Assembly (NCBI GenBank): GCA_026713105.1
Contig: JAPOPC010000044.1
Coordinates: forward strand, 1 to 64,000
Reading direction: 5' to 3'
DNA length: 64,000 nucleotides
DNA from: Acidimicrobiaceae bacterium
GTDB taxonomy: Bacteria; Actinomycetota; Acidimicrobiia; Acidimicrobiales; Poriferisodalaceae
Position numbers and translations under genes: made by a program. The notes under the pieces are model-generated. The model was not told the DNA's origin and did no database searches. It saw only the letters and a program-made list of their open reading frames with translations. Below, piece after piece: positions 8,532-18,900 of the stretch (the stretch's first letter is position 1; each line of letters begins with the position of its first letter).

Positions 8532-8927
8532 TCAGCCGATCACACCAGCAGTGTTGAGCCAGATCGGCATCGCAGCCGACAGGCCGATGCCCGCGAGCCA
8601 GTAGTGGCGAATCCGGCCTGTTCGACGGTCCTCATCACGCTGGGCAACCAGGAGATCAACTCTCGAGGTGAGCTCGACGAGCTTGACGTCAAGAGTGTCG
8701 ACTTCGGCGGTGAGGTCGTCGACGCTCTCCTTGGTGGCGAGGCCGGTGAGGTCTTCCTTGGTGGCGAGGCCGGTGAGCGCGGCCGACAGCGTGATCGACA
8801 AGTAGTCCTTGGTCACCAGATCCGACAGCGGCGCAGGCGGCAAGCACGACATCACGTACTCGGCGGTCGGCTTGTCGAGATGCTCACAGAACCAATCGTA
8901 GAGGCGAGAACGATCTTCTTCAGACAC
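8532..8927 (-). CDS. Small coiled-coil membrane protein, EYVMSCL family copy 2
   Basis: 131 residues from GTG 8927. This start is chosen because AGGGAG lies seven bases upstream and similarity to the gene at 2690 begins here. The shared N-terminus is SEEDRSRLYDWF and AEYVMSCLPPAPLSDLVTK. The middle has LTGLATKEDLTGLATKE repeats and heptads (VDTLDVKLVELTSRVDLL) that predict a coiled coil. The C-terminus has a single hydrophobic anchor (YWLAGIGLSAAMPIWL) ending in NTAGVIG. The function is unknown. A partial duplicate of its 3' end lies at 9071-9146. Confidence 0.65.
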   Translation of the reverse strand: MSEEDRSRLYDWFCEHLDKPTAEYVMSCLPPAPLSDLVTKDYLSITLSAALTGLATKEDLTGLATKESVDDLTAEVDTLDVKLVELTSRVDLLVAQRDEDRRTGRIRHYWLAGIGLSAAMPIWLNTAGVIG

Positions 8928-9070
8928 AGCGCACTCCCTGGAGGACCAGTTCCGCAGACCGTATACATGAAATTTGCGGTGTTCCAAATAAATTTCAGTA
9001 TTTGTCGCTGACGCCGGAATCAGATGTGAGTGCTCGCCGGTAGTCGCGTTCTGTGCTCATTGAAATTCGC

Positions 9071-9146
9071 GGCTCGGGGCGCCGCCAACCGATTGCCCCA
9101 GCAGCATTGAGCCCGTTCGGCGCCGCAGCCGGCACGCTTCGCGGGC
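9071..9146 (-). repeat. Decayed duplicate of the 3' end of the 8532 gene
   Basis: The 76 bases here align with 8518-8592: GGCTCGGGGCGC, CCAGCAG, TTGAGCC, TCGGC and CGCAGCCG occur in the same order with scattered substitutions. The minus-strand translation AAAPNGLNAAGAIG mirrors AAMPIWLNTAGVIG at the C-terminus of that gene, but its stop codon is lost. The rest of the gap 8928-9300 holds no gene that I can support. The copy sits just upstream of the point where surface gene B has lost its 5' end. Confidence 0.6.
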
Positions 9147-9300
9147 GAATTCGAGGGTCACGCCGTACGTAATGAAGACGTAAGACGGCTTCGCACAAAT
9201 GGAACTCTCGGACTCTGACAGCACGTTTCGTTACAACCTGTTCAACCCGCACATCAGCCCTCGGCCGGACGACAACCTTCAAGTTGGACTTCACGGTTGA

Positions 9301-12063
9301 GAATGTGCGCGCCATGAGCGGTATCAAGCCCAAGATCCGGGCATCCGTCGAAACGGCCGCCATTTTGAGGCAGCGAATCCTGCAAATCAGCTGCTCAGAG
9401 GGGCAAAAAAGCTGATCGACACGAACGGTGACGGGGTTCCCGACAGCCGTGAGTTCGCCGGTTCCCACCGCTACAACACTGCGGTAGCGCTCGCAGAGCG
9501 CTTCGCTGCTGATGAGGGCAGCGTTTCCACGGTGATTCTCGCCTCGGGCGAGTCCCAGGTCGATGCGGTGACCGCGTCGGGTCTGGCCGGCAACTTGAAC
9601 GCACCAGTGATGCTGACGCGTTCGAGCCGCCTGCCCCACAACGTGGCCCGGTTCATCGACGAGCAGAACATCACCGACGTGGTGATCGTTGGCGGCACCG
9701 CTGCGGTGTCCGACGACGTCGTCACGGCGCTTGAGGCCTTGGGCTCACGCCCGAACGTCGAGCGTGTGTCTGGTGCTGACCGGTACGCGACCGCTGCTGC
9801 GATCGGCGACCGCCTCGGCGGCCCGAACCCGACGTGGTGCGGATCGAACCAGTCCGCTGCGATCATGGTGAACGGCGGCGACGCCGGCCGCGCTGATGCG
9901 ATCATCTCGGGCCCGCTGGCATTCCGCCTGGGCCTGCCGGTGCTGCTCACCGCTGCCGACGAGGTGCCTGAGGCCACTGCGGCGTTCCTGACCGACAACA
10001 AGGTCGAGCGTGTCGTCGTGGTCGGCGGCATGTCCGCCGTGTCGGCTGACGTGGTTGACGCGATGGTCGAGGACATCGGCGTGGTGAACGTGCACCGCAT
10101 CTCTGGCGGTTCTGCCGCTGCGACCTCTGTGATGGTCGCCAACGAGATGCTCGGCAACTGCGCCGACGTGCTGCAGACCAACCGGGACCTGGTCGCCTTG
10201 GTGAACCGTGACGCCACAGCGGACGGCATTGCTGCTGCTCCGGTGCTGGGCCGCGGCCTGGGCGCTGCTGGTTCGGTGCCGATCCTGCTGGTCGACGACG
10301 AGCTGTCTTCAGCGGTCAGCGACTACCTGGCCTCCACGGCTGAGGTTCGCGCTGGCAACAAGACGCACCAGAGAATCGTGGCGATCGGCGGCACTGCTGT
10401 GGTCAGCAACTCGGTGATGGCTGACGCCGTCGCTGCTGCGAAGACCTCCAGCGCGCTGACTGCGACGATCACGCCGCACAAGTACACCGCGGCCGATCCG
10501 CCTGCGGCTGATTCGGGCAAGAGCATCGGCGACTACAAGACCACGTTCGCTGTGACCTTCAGCGACGATGTCAAGGAGCCCAGCGACGCCGACGCAAGCG
10601 GCGCTGTCAACGACAGCGCAGCTGACCGTGCGGGCACGGTGCTCGATCCGACGATGTACCGGCTCAACGGCCGTCGTCTCCAGGCATATTTGGAGACTGA
10701 TCCCGACGAGACGGGAACGGTGCAGGACCTGATCTTCACCGCGAATCGAACGGTGACCATCGCGCTCAGCCACCACTTGGAGGCCGGCGACACGATCACC
10801 GTGGATAACTCGGCCAACGAGGCTGCGGGCGGCAAGCTCGGTGCCAACAGCGACCTGCGCAATCTGGAAGCAGCGTCGCTGACCCTTCCCGCGGTCACGG
10901 TCGCTAGCGATCGCAACGCACCGGTCGTGGAAGTCGTCGCGGTGTCTGGCCAAGGGACGTTCGATATTCTCGTCACCGAGCCGAACATCTTGCACTCGGA
11001 GATCTTCCAAGGCGCTGCCCAGGGCAGCAATCTCGAAGATTTCCTGAGCGTCGTGCCTCATGGCCGTGACGCTGCCAGAAAGACGGCCGGCATCACCGTG
11101 GCCGCAGCGGCAGCACCCACGCTCACCGATGCGGGACAGAAGACGAATGGCCGGGCAGATGTCCACGCGCGGTATCGCATCACGGCGACTCCTGCTCTTC
11201 AGCACGGCGACGTGATTGTCATCGAGCGCAAGGCGGTTCTGGACAGGGGCGGCCGCGGCAGCCCGCTGATCCGGTCCACCGTTGCTCGGGTCAAGACCGG
11301 TACCCCGGGACCGGCTGGTTCTGGCGACCTTGAGGTCCAGAGCGTGTCCATCGGCAACTACGTGCATGGCGCGCAGGCCAGTGCGGACATCGCCACTGAC
11401 ATGGACGTGCACGCCAAGGCGACTGGCGTCGCATCGGGTGCACGAGGCAACGGCTGGACGATCTTCGGCTACGACGACCGTGGCACGAATGTCGGGAATG
11501 CGTTCACGATCGATGTGGCTGTCGATATCGCCAACCAGCGGATCAGCTACACCATCGACAATGCATTGCCGCTGAGGCCGTTCAGGGCTCCGACGATCGG
11601 CGACCTGGCTGGCGCGTTGGTCAGCAACGATGACTTCAGCGCGAACTTCAGGCTGACCTACGAGGGCGGTACACGTCCGACGGCAGGCAAGGGAACGGCA
11701 CTGACCGCCACCGCTGCCACAGGCGTCGACTTCACCGGAGGCATGTCGTCGGTTGGCGTGATCGTGAGGTTCAATGCTCCGATCGAAACGGCGACGACCG
11801 ACCTCGCGGATCTTGCAGGCGACATCGCTGCAAGGTTCACAGGTACACCGGTGATCAGCATTGTGAATCCGGACAACGAGGTGCACATCTCGTACACCTC
11901 CGCCAGCATGGTTGAGTTGCCGGCACGGGCAGGCTTCCGAGTCATCGCTTCCGGTGTTGCCACCGGCTACGGCGACGACACGGTGACGCCGGCTGTGACT
12001 GGGCAGACCAACGTCAGGGAGATTCTGAACAGTCTCCGCCCGGATGCGAGCATCAAGCCGTAG
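9301..12063 (+). pseudogene. CWB2 surface-protein gene, EF-loop group (copy B), 5' truncated
   Basis: From 9412 the frame encodes an intact counterpart of copies A and C. It has an EF-loop (DTNGDGVPDSRE), three CWB2 repeats with GADRYATAAAIGDRL and VVIVGGTAAVS boxes, Ig-like domains with GARGNGWTIFGYDD, and the family ending SLRPDASIKP. Upstream, the frame is open only to 9301 and contains no ATG, GTG or TTG before GTG 9532; the signal peptide region is absent. Starting at 9532 would give a protein lacking both secretion signal and EF-loop. No internal stop is present over 2.6 kb. It may be a recent pseudogene, a silent donor copy, or use an unusual start. A 39-base run (9441-9479) is identical to copy C (12432-12470). 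Confidence 0.75.
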
Positions 12064-12134
12064 GGATCTGATCCCACGGTCAGGCAATATCGCCTGATCA
12101 ACGGCTGAGCCGGCCGCAAGGCTGGCAAGACCAA

Positions 12135-12168
12135 GAAGGACCCCGGGGTTTCGGCCCCGGGGTCCTTC
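12135..12168 (+). terminator. Strong hairpin terminator after copy B
   Basis: A perfect 14-base-pair inverted repeat, GAAGGACCCCGGGG / CCCCGGGGTCCTTC, encloses a six-base loop (TTTCGG). No T-tract follows, as is common for actinobacterial I-shaped terminators. It lies 72 bases after the copy B stop codon and 106 bases before copy C, so it separates transcription of the two. Confidence 0.8.
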
Positions 12169-12246
12169 GCGTCGTTGGCCTTGGGTCACGGCACCCTGTG
12201 ATAACGACTATTACCCTGAGGTTCTGACGAGGCCACTGAACCGTGT

Positions 12247-12268
12247 GCCTCCTCCTTCGGCGGGAGGC
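12247..12268 (+). promoter_or_regulatory. Hairpin covering the ribosome binding site of copy C
   Basis: GCCTCC (12247-12252) can pair with GGAGGC (12263-12268), which contains the Shine-Dalgarno GGAGG five to eleven bases before the GTG start at 12274. An alternative pairing, CCTCC (12251-12255) with GGAGG (12263-12267), gives a tighter loop. Either would hide the ribosome binding site until opened, suggesting translational control. A hairpin with the same arms in reverse order precedes the sigma gene at 48711. Confidence 0.4.
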
Positions 12269-12273
12269 TCGAG

Positions 12274-15039
12274 GTGGCGAACCCACGACTGATCTTGGAC
12301 AAGCGCCCGCTTGCAGCCGTCGTGGCAGCGCTGCTGATGGCGTCGCTGCTCGCGGTGGTCGCGGGATCGCCGTCTCAGGCTGCGAACACCTCCGGTGAGG
12401 AGCTGATTGACACCGACGGCGACGGGGTCGGCGACAGCCGTGAGTTCGCCGGTTCCCACCGCTACAACACCGCAGTGGCGCTGGCAGAACGCTTCGCTGC
12501 GGACGAGGGCTCGATCTCGGCGGTGATCATCGCCTCGGGCGAGACCCAGGTAGATGCGGTGACCGCGGCAGGCCTGGCCGGCAATCTGAACGCCCCGGTG
12601 TTGCTGACGCGTTCGAACCAGCTGCCGCACAACGTGGGCCGGTTCATCGACGAGCACAACGTGACCGACGTCGTGGTGGTCGGCGGCACCGCGGCGGTGC
12701 CCGACACCATCGTGACCGCCATTGAGGGTCTCGGCTCTCGTCCCGATGTCGAGCGCGTCTGGGGCGCTGACCGCTACGCCACTGCTGCTGCAGTCGGCAG
12801 CCGCCTGGGCGGCCCGAGCCCGACGTGGTGCGGCTCTACCCAGACTGCGGCGATCTTGGTGAACGGCGGCGAGGCCGGGCGTGCCGACGCCATCGTTGCG
12901 GGCCCGCTGGCATTCCGTTTGGGCCTGCCGGTGCTGCTGACGTCTGCCGATGAGCTGGCGGAGCCGACCAGGGCGTTCCTGGCCGAGGGCAAGGTTGAGC
13001 GGGTTGTGGTGGTGGGCGGCACCGGTGCTGTTTCGGCCGGGGTGGTGGACGCGCTCATCGAAGACGTCGGCGTGGTGAATGTGCAGCGCATCTCGGGCAG
13101 CTCAGCCGCCGCAACGTCGGTGGCGATGGCCGCCGAGATGGCGGGCAATTGCGCAGACGTGCTCGGCACCAACCCCGATGTGGTGGCGCTGGTGAACCGC
13201 AGCGCAACCGCCGACGGCATCGCTGCGGCACCGGTGCTGGGCCGCGGCCTCGGCGCCGGCGGTTCGGTGCCGATCCTGCTGGTGGGCGGTGAGCTGCCCG
13301 CAGCAGTGAGCGACTATCTCGCCGCCACAGCCGAGGTGCGCGACGACGCCAAGACCCATCTGAGCATCGTGGCCGTCGGCGGCACCGCCGTGGTGAGCGA
13401 TGCGGTGATGGCTGACGCTGTGGCTGGCGCCAAGACGTCGCTGGGGTTGACGGCGTCGATCAGCGTCAAGGTCGACCCCGACACCGAGAAGTACGAGATC
13501 TGGACCGCCGACGATGACGACGACGACATCGTCGACCGCTCGGGCGGCGTGTTCTCGGTGACGTTCAGCGACGACGTCGACGTCGAATCGGTGACCGACC
13601 CGACGCTGTACCGGATCAACGGGCGACGCGTCGAAGCGCTCGCCGACACCAACGATCAGGGTGAGGAGACCGAGGGCAACCAAGAGTCGATCAGCATCGT
13701 GCGCCTGGTTTATGTGCAGGACCGCACCGTGCGCATCCAGCTGTCGCACATCTTGGAGCCGGGCGACACGATCGGCGTGGCCGGCGGCCGCCAGGTGGCC
13801 AAGGAATACAACGGCGATCTGCGCAAGCTCGAAGCCGCTTCGCTGACGCTGGGTGCGCTGTCGCCGACGGTCGATCGGAGCGCTCCGACGGTGGAGATCG
13901 TCGCCGTGCCGGGTGAACCCGACTTCAAGGTCTATGTGGTGGAACCGAACCTGGTTCACAACGAGCTGGTCGGCAGCGAGTACCTCTCCTTTGTCAGCAT
14001 CACGCCGAAGAACACCGGCGGTGCCGCAATGGACCCCGAGACGGCTCCGATCGCGTGGGAGGAAGACACCTTCCAAGAGCGGCGCATCCGTGCCGATGCG
14101 GCGGTGACGCTGTCGGTGAACCCCCCGCTCGTAGCGGGCGATGTGATCACCGTTGAGCGGCGGGCTGTGCTGGACAAGGGGGGCAGGGGCAGCGCTCTGG
14201 TTCGGTACACAGTGGCGGAACCCCCGGAGGAAGGCGAATTCGAGATCACCAGCGTCTCCATCGGTGATTACTGGCACACCGAGCAGGCCTCGGCCATCAT
14301 CGGCGAGGAAACGCTGCGGGTGACCGCCCGCCCCGACGGCATCGCTGCTGGCGCGGCCGGCAACGACTGGGTGATCTACGGCTATGACGGCCGCCCGGGC
14401 ATCACGGCTGCGGCACGAGCGCAGAGCACCAACGCCTTCGACATCGACGTCGGCGTGGACGCCTCGAACAAGGTGATCAGCTACACGATCTTCGAGGTCA
14501 CGCCCGCACGAAACATCGGCCGGGTTGCGAACCTGTTCGACTTGGCGAGCGCACTCAACGCGCACGATGTGTTCTCTGCCAACTTCGAGCTGTCGTTCGT
14601 GGTCAGTCCTGACCATGCGAAGAGCGATCCGCTCGGGGAGACCGATGCGGCAGGCGAGCGTTTCGGCGATGACACGCCCGACACGGACGTGACCTACACC
14701 GAGGAGGTCGGCATGACCTCCGTGGTGGTCGAAGTGAGGTTCAGCGATCTCGTGCGCACTCTGCTCGACGATGGAGCTGCGATCGCTGGTGACATTGCCC
14801 CCAAGTTCACCGGCACGCCGGTGATTCGCATCGAACTGCCCGACTACGTCCTGGGGATTGCGTACACCTCTGCGAGCCTCGCTGAGCTGCCGACGCGATT
14901 GGGCTTCCGGGTCATCGCTGCGGGTGTGGCCACCAGCTACAACGCCGACGGAGACCCCGACACGCCCGGCGACCAGCCGGTCACCAACATCCGCGAAATT
15001 CTGAACGCCCTGCGCCCCAACACCAGCCTCAAGCCCTAG
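12274..15039 (+). CDS. Secreted CWB2 surface protein, EF-loop group (copy C)
   Basis: 921 residues from GTG 12274, which has GGGAGG upstream. Signal peptide 1-36 (LAAVVAALLMASLLAVVAG core, SQA cleavage). Residues 46-57 (DTDGDGVGDSRE) are a canonical EF-hand loop. Three CWB2 repeats occupy about 58-390 (GSHRYNTAVALAERF, GADRYATAAAVGSRL, VVVVGGTGAVS). The C-terminal 530 residues are beta-rich Ig-like modules (FSVTFSDDVDVESVTDPTLY, ILEPGDTIGV, GAAGNDWVIYGYDG) ending in ALRPNTSLKP. It is the complete version of truncated copy B and similar throughout to copy A. No sortase motif is seen; retention would rely on CWB2 binding to wall polymers. Confidence 0.9.
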   Translation: MANPRLILDKRPLAAVVAALLMASLLAVVAGSPSQAANTSGEELIDTDGDGVGDSREFAGSHRYNTAVALAERFAADEGSISAVIIASGETQVDAVTAAGLAGNLNAPVLLTRSNQLPHNVGRFIDEHNVTDVVVVGGTAAVPDTIVTAIEGLGSRPDVERVWGADRYATAAAVGSRLGGPSPTWCGSTQTAAILVNGGEAGRADAIVAGPLAFRLGLPVLLTSADELAEPTRAFLAEGKVERVVVVGGTGAVSAGVVDALIEDVGVVNVQRISGSSAAATSVAMAAEMAGNCADVLGTNPDVVALVNRSATADGIAAAPVLGRGLGAGGSVPILLVGGELPAAVSDYLAATAEVRDDAKTHLSIVAVGGTAVVSDAVMADAVAGAKTSLGLTASISVKVDPDTEKYEIWTADDDDDDIVDRSGGVFSVTFSDDVDVESVTDPTLYRINGRRVEALADTNDQGEETEGNQESISIVRLVYVQDRTVRIQLSHILEPGDTIGVAGGRQVAKEYNGDLRKLEAASLTLGALSPTVDRSAPTVEIVAVPGEPDFKVYVVEPNLVHNELVGSEYLSFVSITPKNTGGAAMDPETAPIAWEEDTFQERRIRADAAVTLSVNPPLVAGDVITVERRAVLDKGGRGSALVRYTVAEPPEEGEFEITSVSIGDYWHTEQASAIIGEETLRVTARPDGIAAGAAGNDWVIYGYDGRPGITAAARAQSTNAFDIDVGVDASNKVISYTIFEVTPARNIGRVANLFDLASALNAHDVFSANFELSFVVSPDHAKSDPLGETDAAGERFGDDTPDTDVTYTEEVGMTSVVVEVRFSDLVRTLLDDGAAIAGDIAPKFTGTPVIRIELPDYVLGIAYTSASLAELPTRLGFRVIAAGVATSYNADGDPDTPGDQPVTNIREILNALRPNTSLKP

Positions 15040-15288
15040 CGGGTGCTGCAGAATCCGCCACTGCTCGAGGCCCAGTCGTCCGAGCGGCGCTCTCAGAGGG
15101 CGTAGCCGTCACTGAGTGGCTGCGCGGCGGTGCTGGATTGTGCGGCTTGTTTCTGGTTGGCATGAAATTCGTGCAGGTCTGAGAACGTGGTCGGGTTATG
15201 GTGTGAGTGCCTCGCTGCCCGGCTGATGCGGCGGTCAAACGACAACCACACGTGCGCTATCCAGCGCCGCGAATCCGAGCGAGGCCCG

Positions 15289-15759
15289 ATGTCCACCTCA
15301 GTCGAACCGACCGCCGCCATGAGTTCACCAGCCGAACCGCACGACTCCGCCGTCGCCGAGCCCGATGCCGCCCCGCAGCGCCGTCGCGGTGTGGGCCGGG
15401 GCCGGGAGCGTCCCGGGGCGCTTACGGCCGCGCTCGTCACCGTGCTGGGCGCGCTGCTGGTGTGGCAGCTCAGCGCCATGAACCAGAACATCAACGAGAT
15501 GCGCACGGAGCTGCGATCTGAGTTTCGGTCCGAGCTCGGCGTCACGAACCAGAACATCAATGAGCTGCGTACCGAGCTGCGTTCTGAGTTTCGGTCTGGG
15601 CTCAGCGGGCTGCGCACCGAGTTGAGCGCCCGGATTGACAGACTCGAGTCCGAGCTCCGCGCCGAGATGCAAACCGGCTTTCGCGATGTCAACGTGATCT
15701 TGCTAGACCACACCGAGCGCCTCGCCCGCCTTGAAACCGCTGCCGGTCTGCCCGACTGA
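15289..15759 (+). CDS. Membrane-anchored coiled-coil protein with 22-residue repeat
   Basis: 156 residues from ATG 15289. A polar N-terminal tail (1-45, PQRRRGVGRGR before the membrane) precedes one hydrophobic segment (ALTAALVTVLGALLVWQL). Two near-identical 22-residue units follow (NQNINEMRTELRSEFRSELG and NQNINELRTELRSEFRSGLS, 66-base period at 15481 and 15547). A further heptad region, LSARIDRLESELRAEM, continues to the end. The orientation rule suggests a cytoplasmic N-terminus and extracellular coiled coil. It lies between two CWB2 genes and may act as a surface spacer or scaffold; the function is unknown. Confidence 0.65.
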   Translation: MSTSVEPTAAMSSPAEPHDSAVAEPDAAPQRRRGVGRGRERPGALTAALVTVLGALLVWQLSAMNQNINEMRTELRSEFRSELGVTNQNINELRTELRSEFRSGLSGLRTELSARIDRLESELRAEMQTGFRDVNVILLDHTERLARLETAAGLPD

Positions 15760-15900
15760 TGCGTTGGTCGTCCTGAAACCACGCGTGCGCTTTGTTGTAC
15801 TGCGAGCCGACGGGCGGTCATGTCTTAGTGAAAACGCTGCACGCCCTTCGAGGTGTTTCGACCGGGCGTGGGCGCGCTGGTCGCAATTAGCGTCATTGGG

Positions 15901-18900
15901 ATGCCACGCTGGTGTCTCGTCGTCGTGGCATTTGTGGTCGGGTTGGCGGGTGTTGTGGTGTGGCCTGCGGCGGCTGGAGCGGCCGTCGGCGATGGGTCGG
16001 CGGTGTCGGTTGACCGCTATGGCGGGCCGGATCGGTATGCGACCTCGCTGCTGATTGCTGAGGCCTTCGCCACAGAGGCCGGCGGTTCGTTGCGGTCGGT
16101 GGTGCTGGTGTCTGGCGAGCGCTGGACCGATGCGGTGGTTGCCGCCCCGGTAGCCGGTGTGCTGGAAGCGCCGGTGCTGATGACCCCGCCGGGCGAACTG
16201 CGTGGGGACGCGCTGGCGTTCTTGGAGCGTGTCGGTGTGGCCGATGCGGTGGTGATCGGGCCCGACGGCGGCGGTGGGGCTCATGGGCCGGGGCGCGGAG
16301 TTGGCACGGGGGTGCTCGATGCGCTGGCTGATGCGGGGATCAGCGGCCGGCGGGTGGCCGGAGCAGACCTCTACAGCACGAGCGTGGCTGCGGCCAACGA
16401 GGTGACCGCTGGCGAGATGGGCGCCCTGGGGCGCACGGCGATCGTCGCCAGCGGCGAGGTGTTCGCCGATGCGCTGGTAGCGGGCCCCTTCGCTGCCCGC
16501 GGCACCCATCCGGTGCTGCTGTCGGCGCCCGATGAGCTGCCGGCGAGCGTGGCGTCGTACCTAGGCGATGCCGGGATTGGCCACGTGGTGGTGATGGGCG
16601 GCACCGCAGCGCTCAGCGCCGCTGTGGAGTCGGCAATTGCGGATCTGGGGGCGTCGGTGACGCGCCTTGCCGGGGCCACTCGCTATGACACCGCGGTCAA
16701 GGCGGCCGAGCTCGTGACCGACCGCTACAGCGCCGCTGCGGGTGAGACCTGCTTCTCGACCGGCACGATCGGGATGGCCCGTGCGCGGGTGCCGTTCGAT
16801 TCTTTCAGTGCGGCGCCGCTGCTCGACCGGCTGTGCGCCCCGCTGGTGCTTGCGGATCCCCGCCAGATTCCCGCCGACACGGCGGCCTTTCTGGATGCTG
16901 CACGCGAGGCGAACGACACCGTCGATCTGCGGGTGTTCGGGGGCAACGCCGCCGTGTCGCAAGCGGCGATCGACGCCTACCTGAGCGGCGAGGAGGGCGA
17001 GGACGACGACGCTGACGACGACGATGAGACGGACGAGTCCGAGGAAGGCGACGACGCCGACGAAACGGACGACGACGCTGGCGAGTCCGACACTGACGGC
17101 GGCGCGGCAACCGTTGGCACCTGCGGCGGCTCGCTCGACGACGATCCGCGGCCCCTGACCGACACCGACAATGCCGAAGACCCGGCCTGGTCGCCCGACT
17201 GCAGCCAGATCGTGTTCTCCCGCGGCGGCTCGCTGTGGCTCATGGACAATGACGGTTCCAACCAGCAGCGCCTCACGAACCATGACGGCGCCTATTCCGA
17301 CGAGCCGGCGTGGTCGCCCGACGGCACCAAGATCGCCTACTCACGCGGGCAGCGAAACGACGACGATCACTGGTTCTCTCACATATACACAGTCAACGCC
17401 GACGGCACCGAGCGCACCAAGGTGTCCAAGGGTGACGTGCAAGACAGCTTGCCGGCGTGGTCGCCAGACGGCAGCGAGATCGCCTTCCAGCGCCTGTCGG
17501 GCGACGGCCGCGACGAGAACGGCCACTTCATCGACGGCGACCGCCACATCGCCGTCATGAACGCCGCGGGCGGCGGGAAGCCCGCGGCCATCACAGCGGG
17601 CGGCCGATGGGAACATGCGCCGGCGTGGTCGCCCGACGGCAACCGCATCGCCTATGTCGCTGGCAGCGTGGTGTGGCTGGTCGACGCCGACGGCTCGAAC
17701 CCGCGACGGCTCGTGGCCGGCGCGTACTGGAACGGCGGCGTCTCGTGGTCGCCCGACGGGCGTCGCATCGCATTTGCCCGTGGCGATGGGGACGAGTCGA
17801 CCATCGTCGTCAGCGGCGTCGACGATGCCGCCGAAACCGTCGTGGCCGACCTGCCCGGCCTCAACACCGTCCCCCGCTGGTCACCCGATGGTCAGCTCAT
17901 CGTTTTCACCAACTACGAGACCGCCGAGGAGAAGAACGTCTATGTGGCAGGCGCCCGCGGCGCGGCCGCCGCAGCCGCGGCGTGCATGCCCCGCGGCCTG
18001 CTGGACACCACCGCAGGGTTCCCGCTGCCGGAATGGTTCGCGCCGACCACCGGCACGCTGCGGGTCGCGGTGCTGTTCATGGACTTCCCCGACGTGCCGG
18101 CCGGCCACTCCACCCGCGACGAGGCCGAGCGGGGCCTGCCGTTCATGGAGGAGTACCTCGAATCTGTCAGCTACGGCCACCTCGACGTCGAGGTGATCCC
18201 GCACCACACATGGCTGCGGGCTGACCGTCCCTCGACCGAGCTGTTCGGCGAGACAGTACTCGGGCAGTCGCTGGCTGATGAGGCTGGAAGGCACGCGGTG
18301 GAGCTGGCCGACGCCGACGTCGACTTCTCCGACGTGGACGCTGTGATGACGATCTTCCCCAGCACCCACTTCGGCGGCGGCAACGCGGGCGGTGTGGCAT
18401 CGGCCGACGGAAATGCCGTGCCTCATTCGCGTACGAACACCAAACCGTTCGACGAACCGGTGAGCTTCGCGCACGCTCGTGAGTGGGGTGATGTCGCCGC
18501 TCACGAGCTGGTGCACAACCTCGGCTTGCTGGACTTGTACCCCTACGACGAGAGCGCGCACGAGCTGCCCAATGCCACCCGGAACCGTGAATGGGTGGGT
18601 GTGGAGTGGGGCCGGATGAACCTGTGGGCCTGGTACCAGTCGCCTACCGACGACTCCCGGCGGCGGTTGCTGTGGCGATTCCCCGGCGGCGGTACGTCGA
18701 CCTCTACGACCACGCATCTGAACCCCCAGGAGATGCTCGCGTGGAGCAGGTGGCAGCTCGGCTGGCTGGATGAGACCCAGATTCGCTGCCTCGGCGGCGC
18801 TGACGCTGACGCCGTCGTGACGCTGTCGCCGATTGCGCAGCCGGGCGGCGGGGTTGCGATGGCTGCTGTGCAGCTCAACGGCCGCGAGGTGATCGTGATC

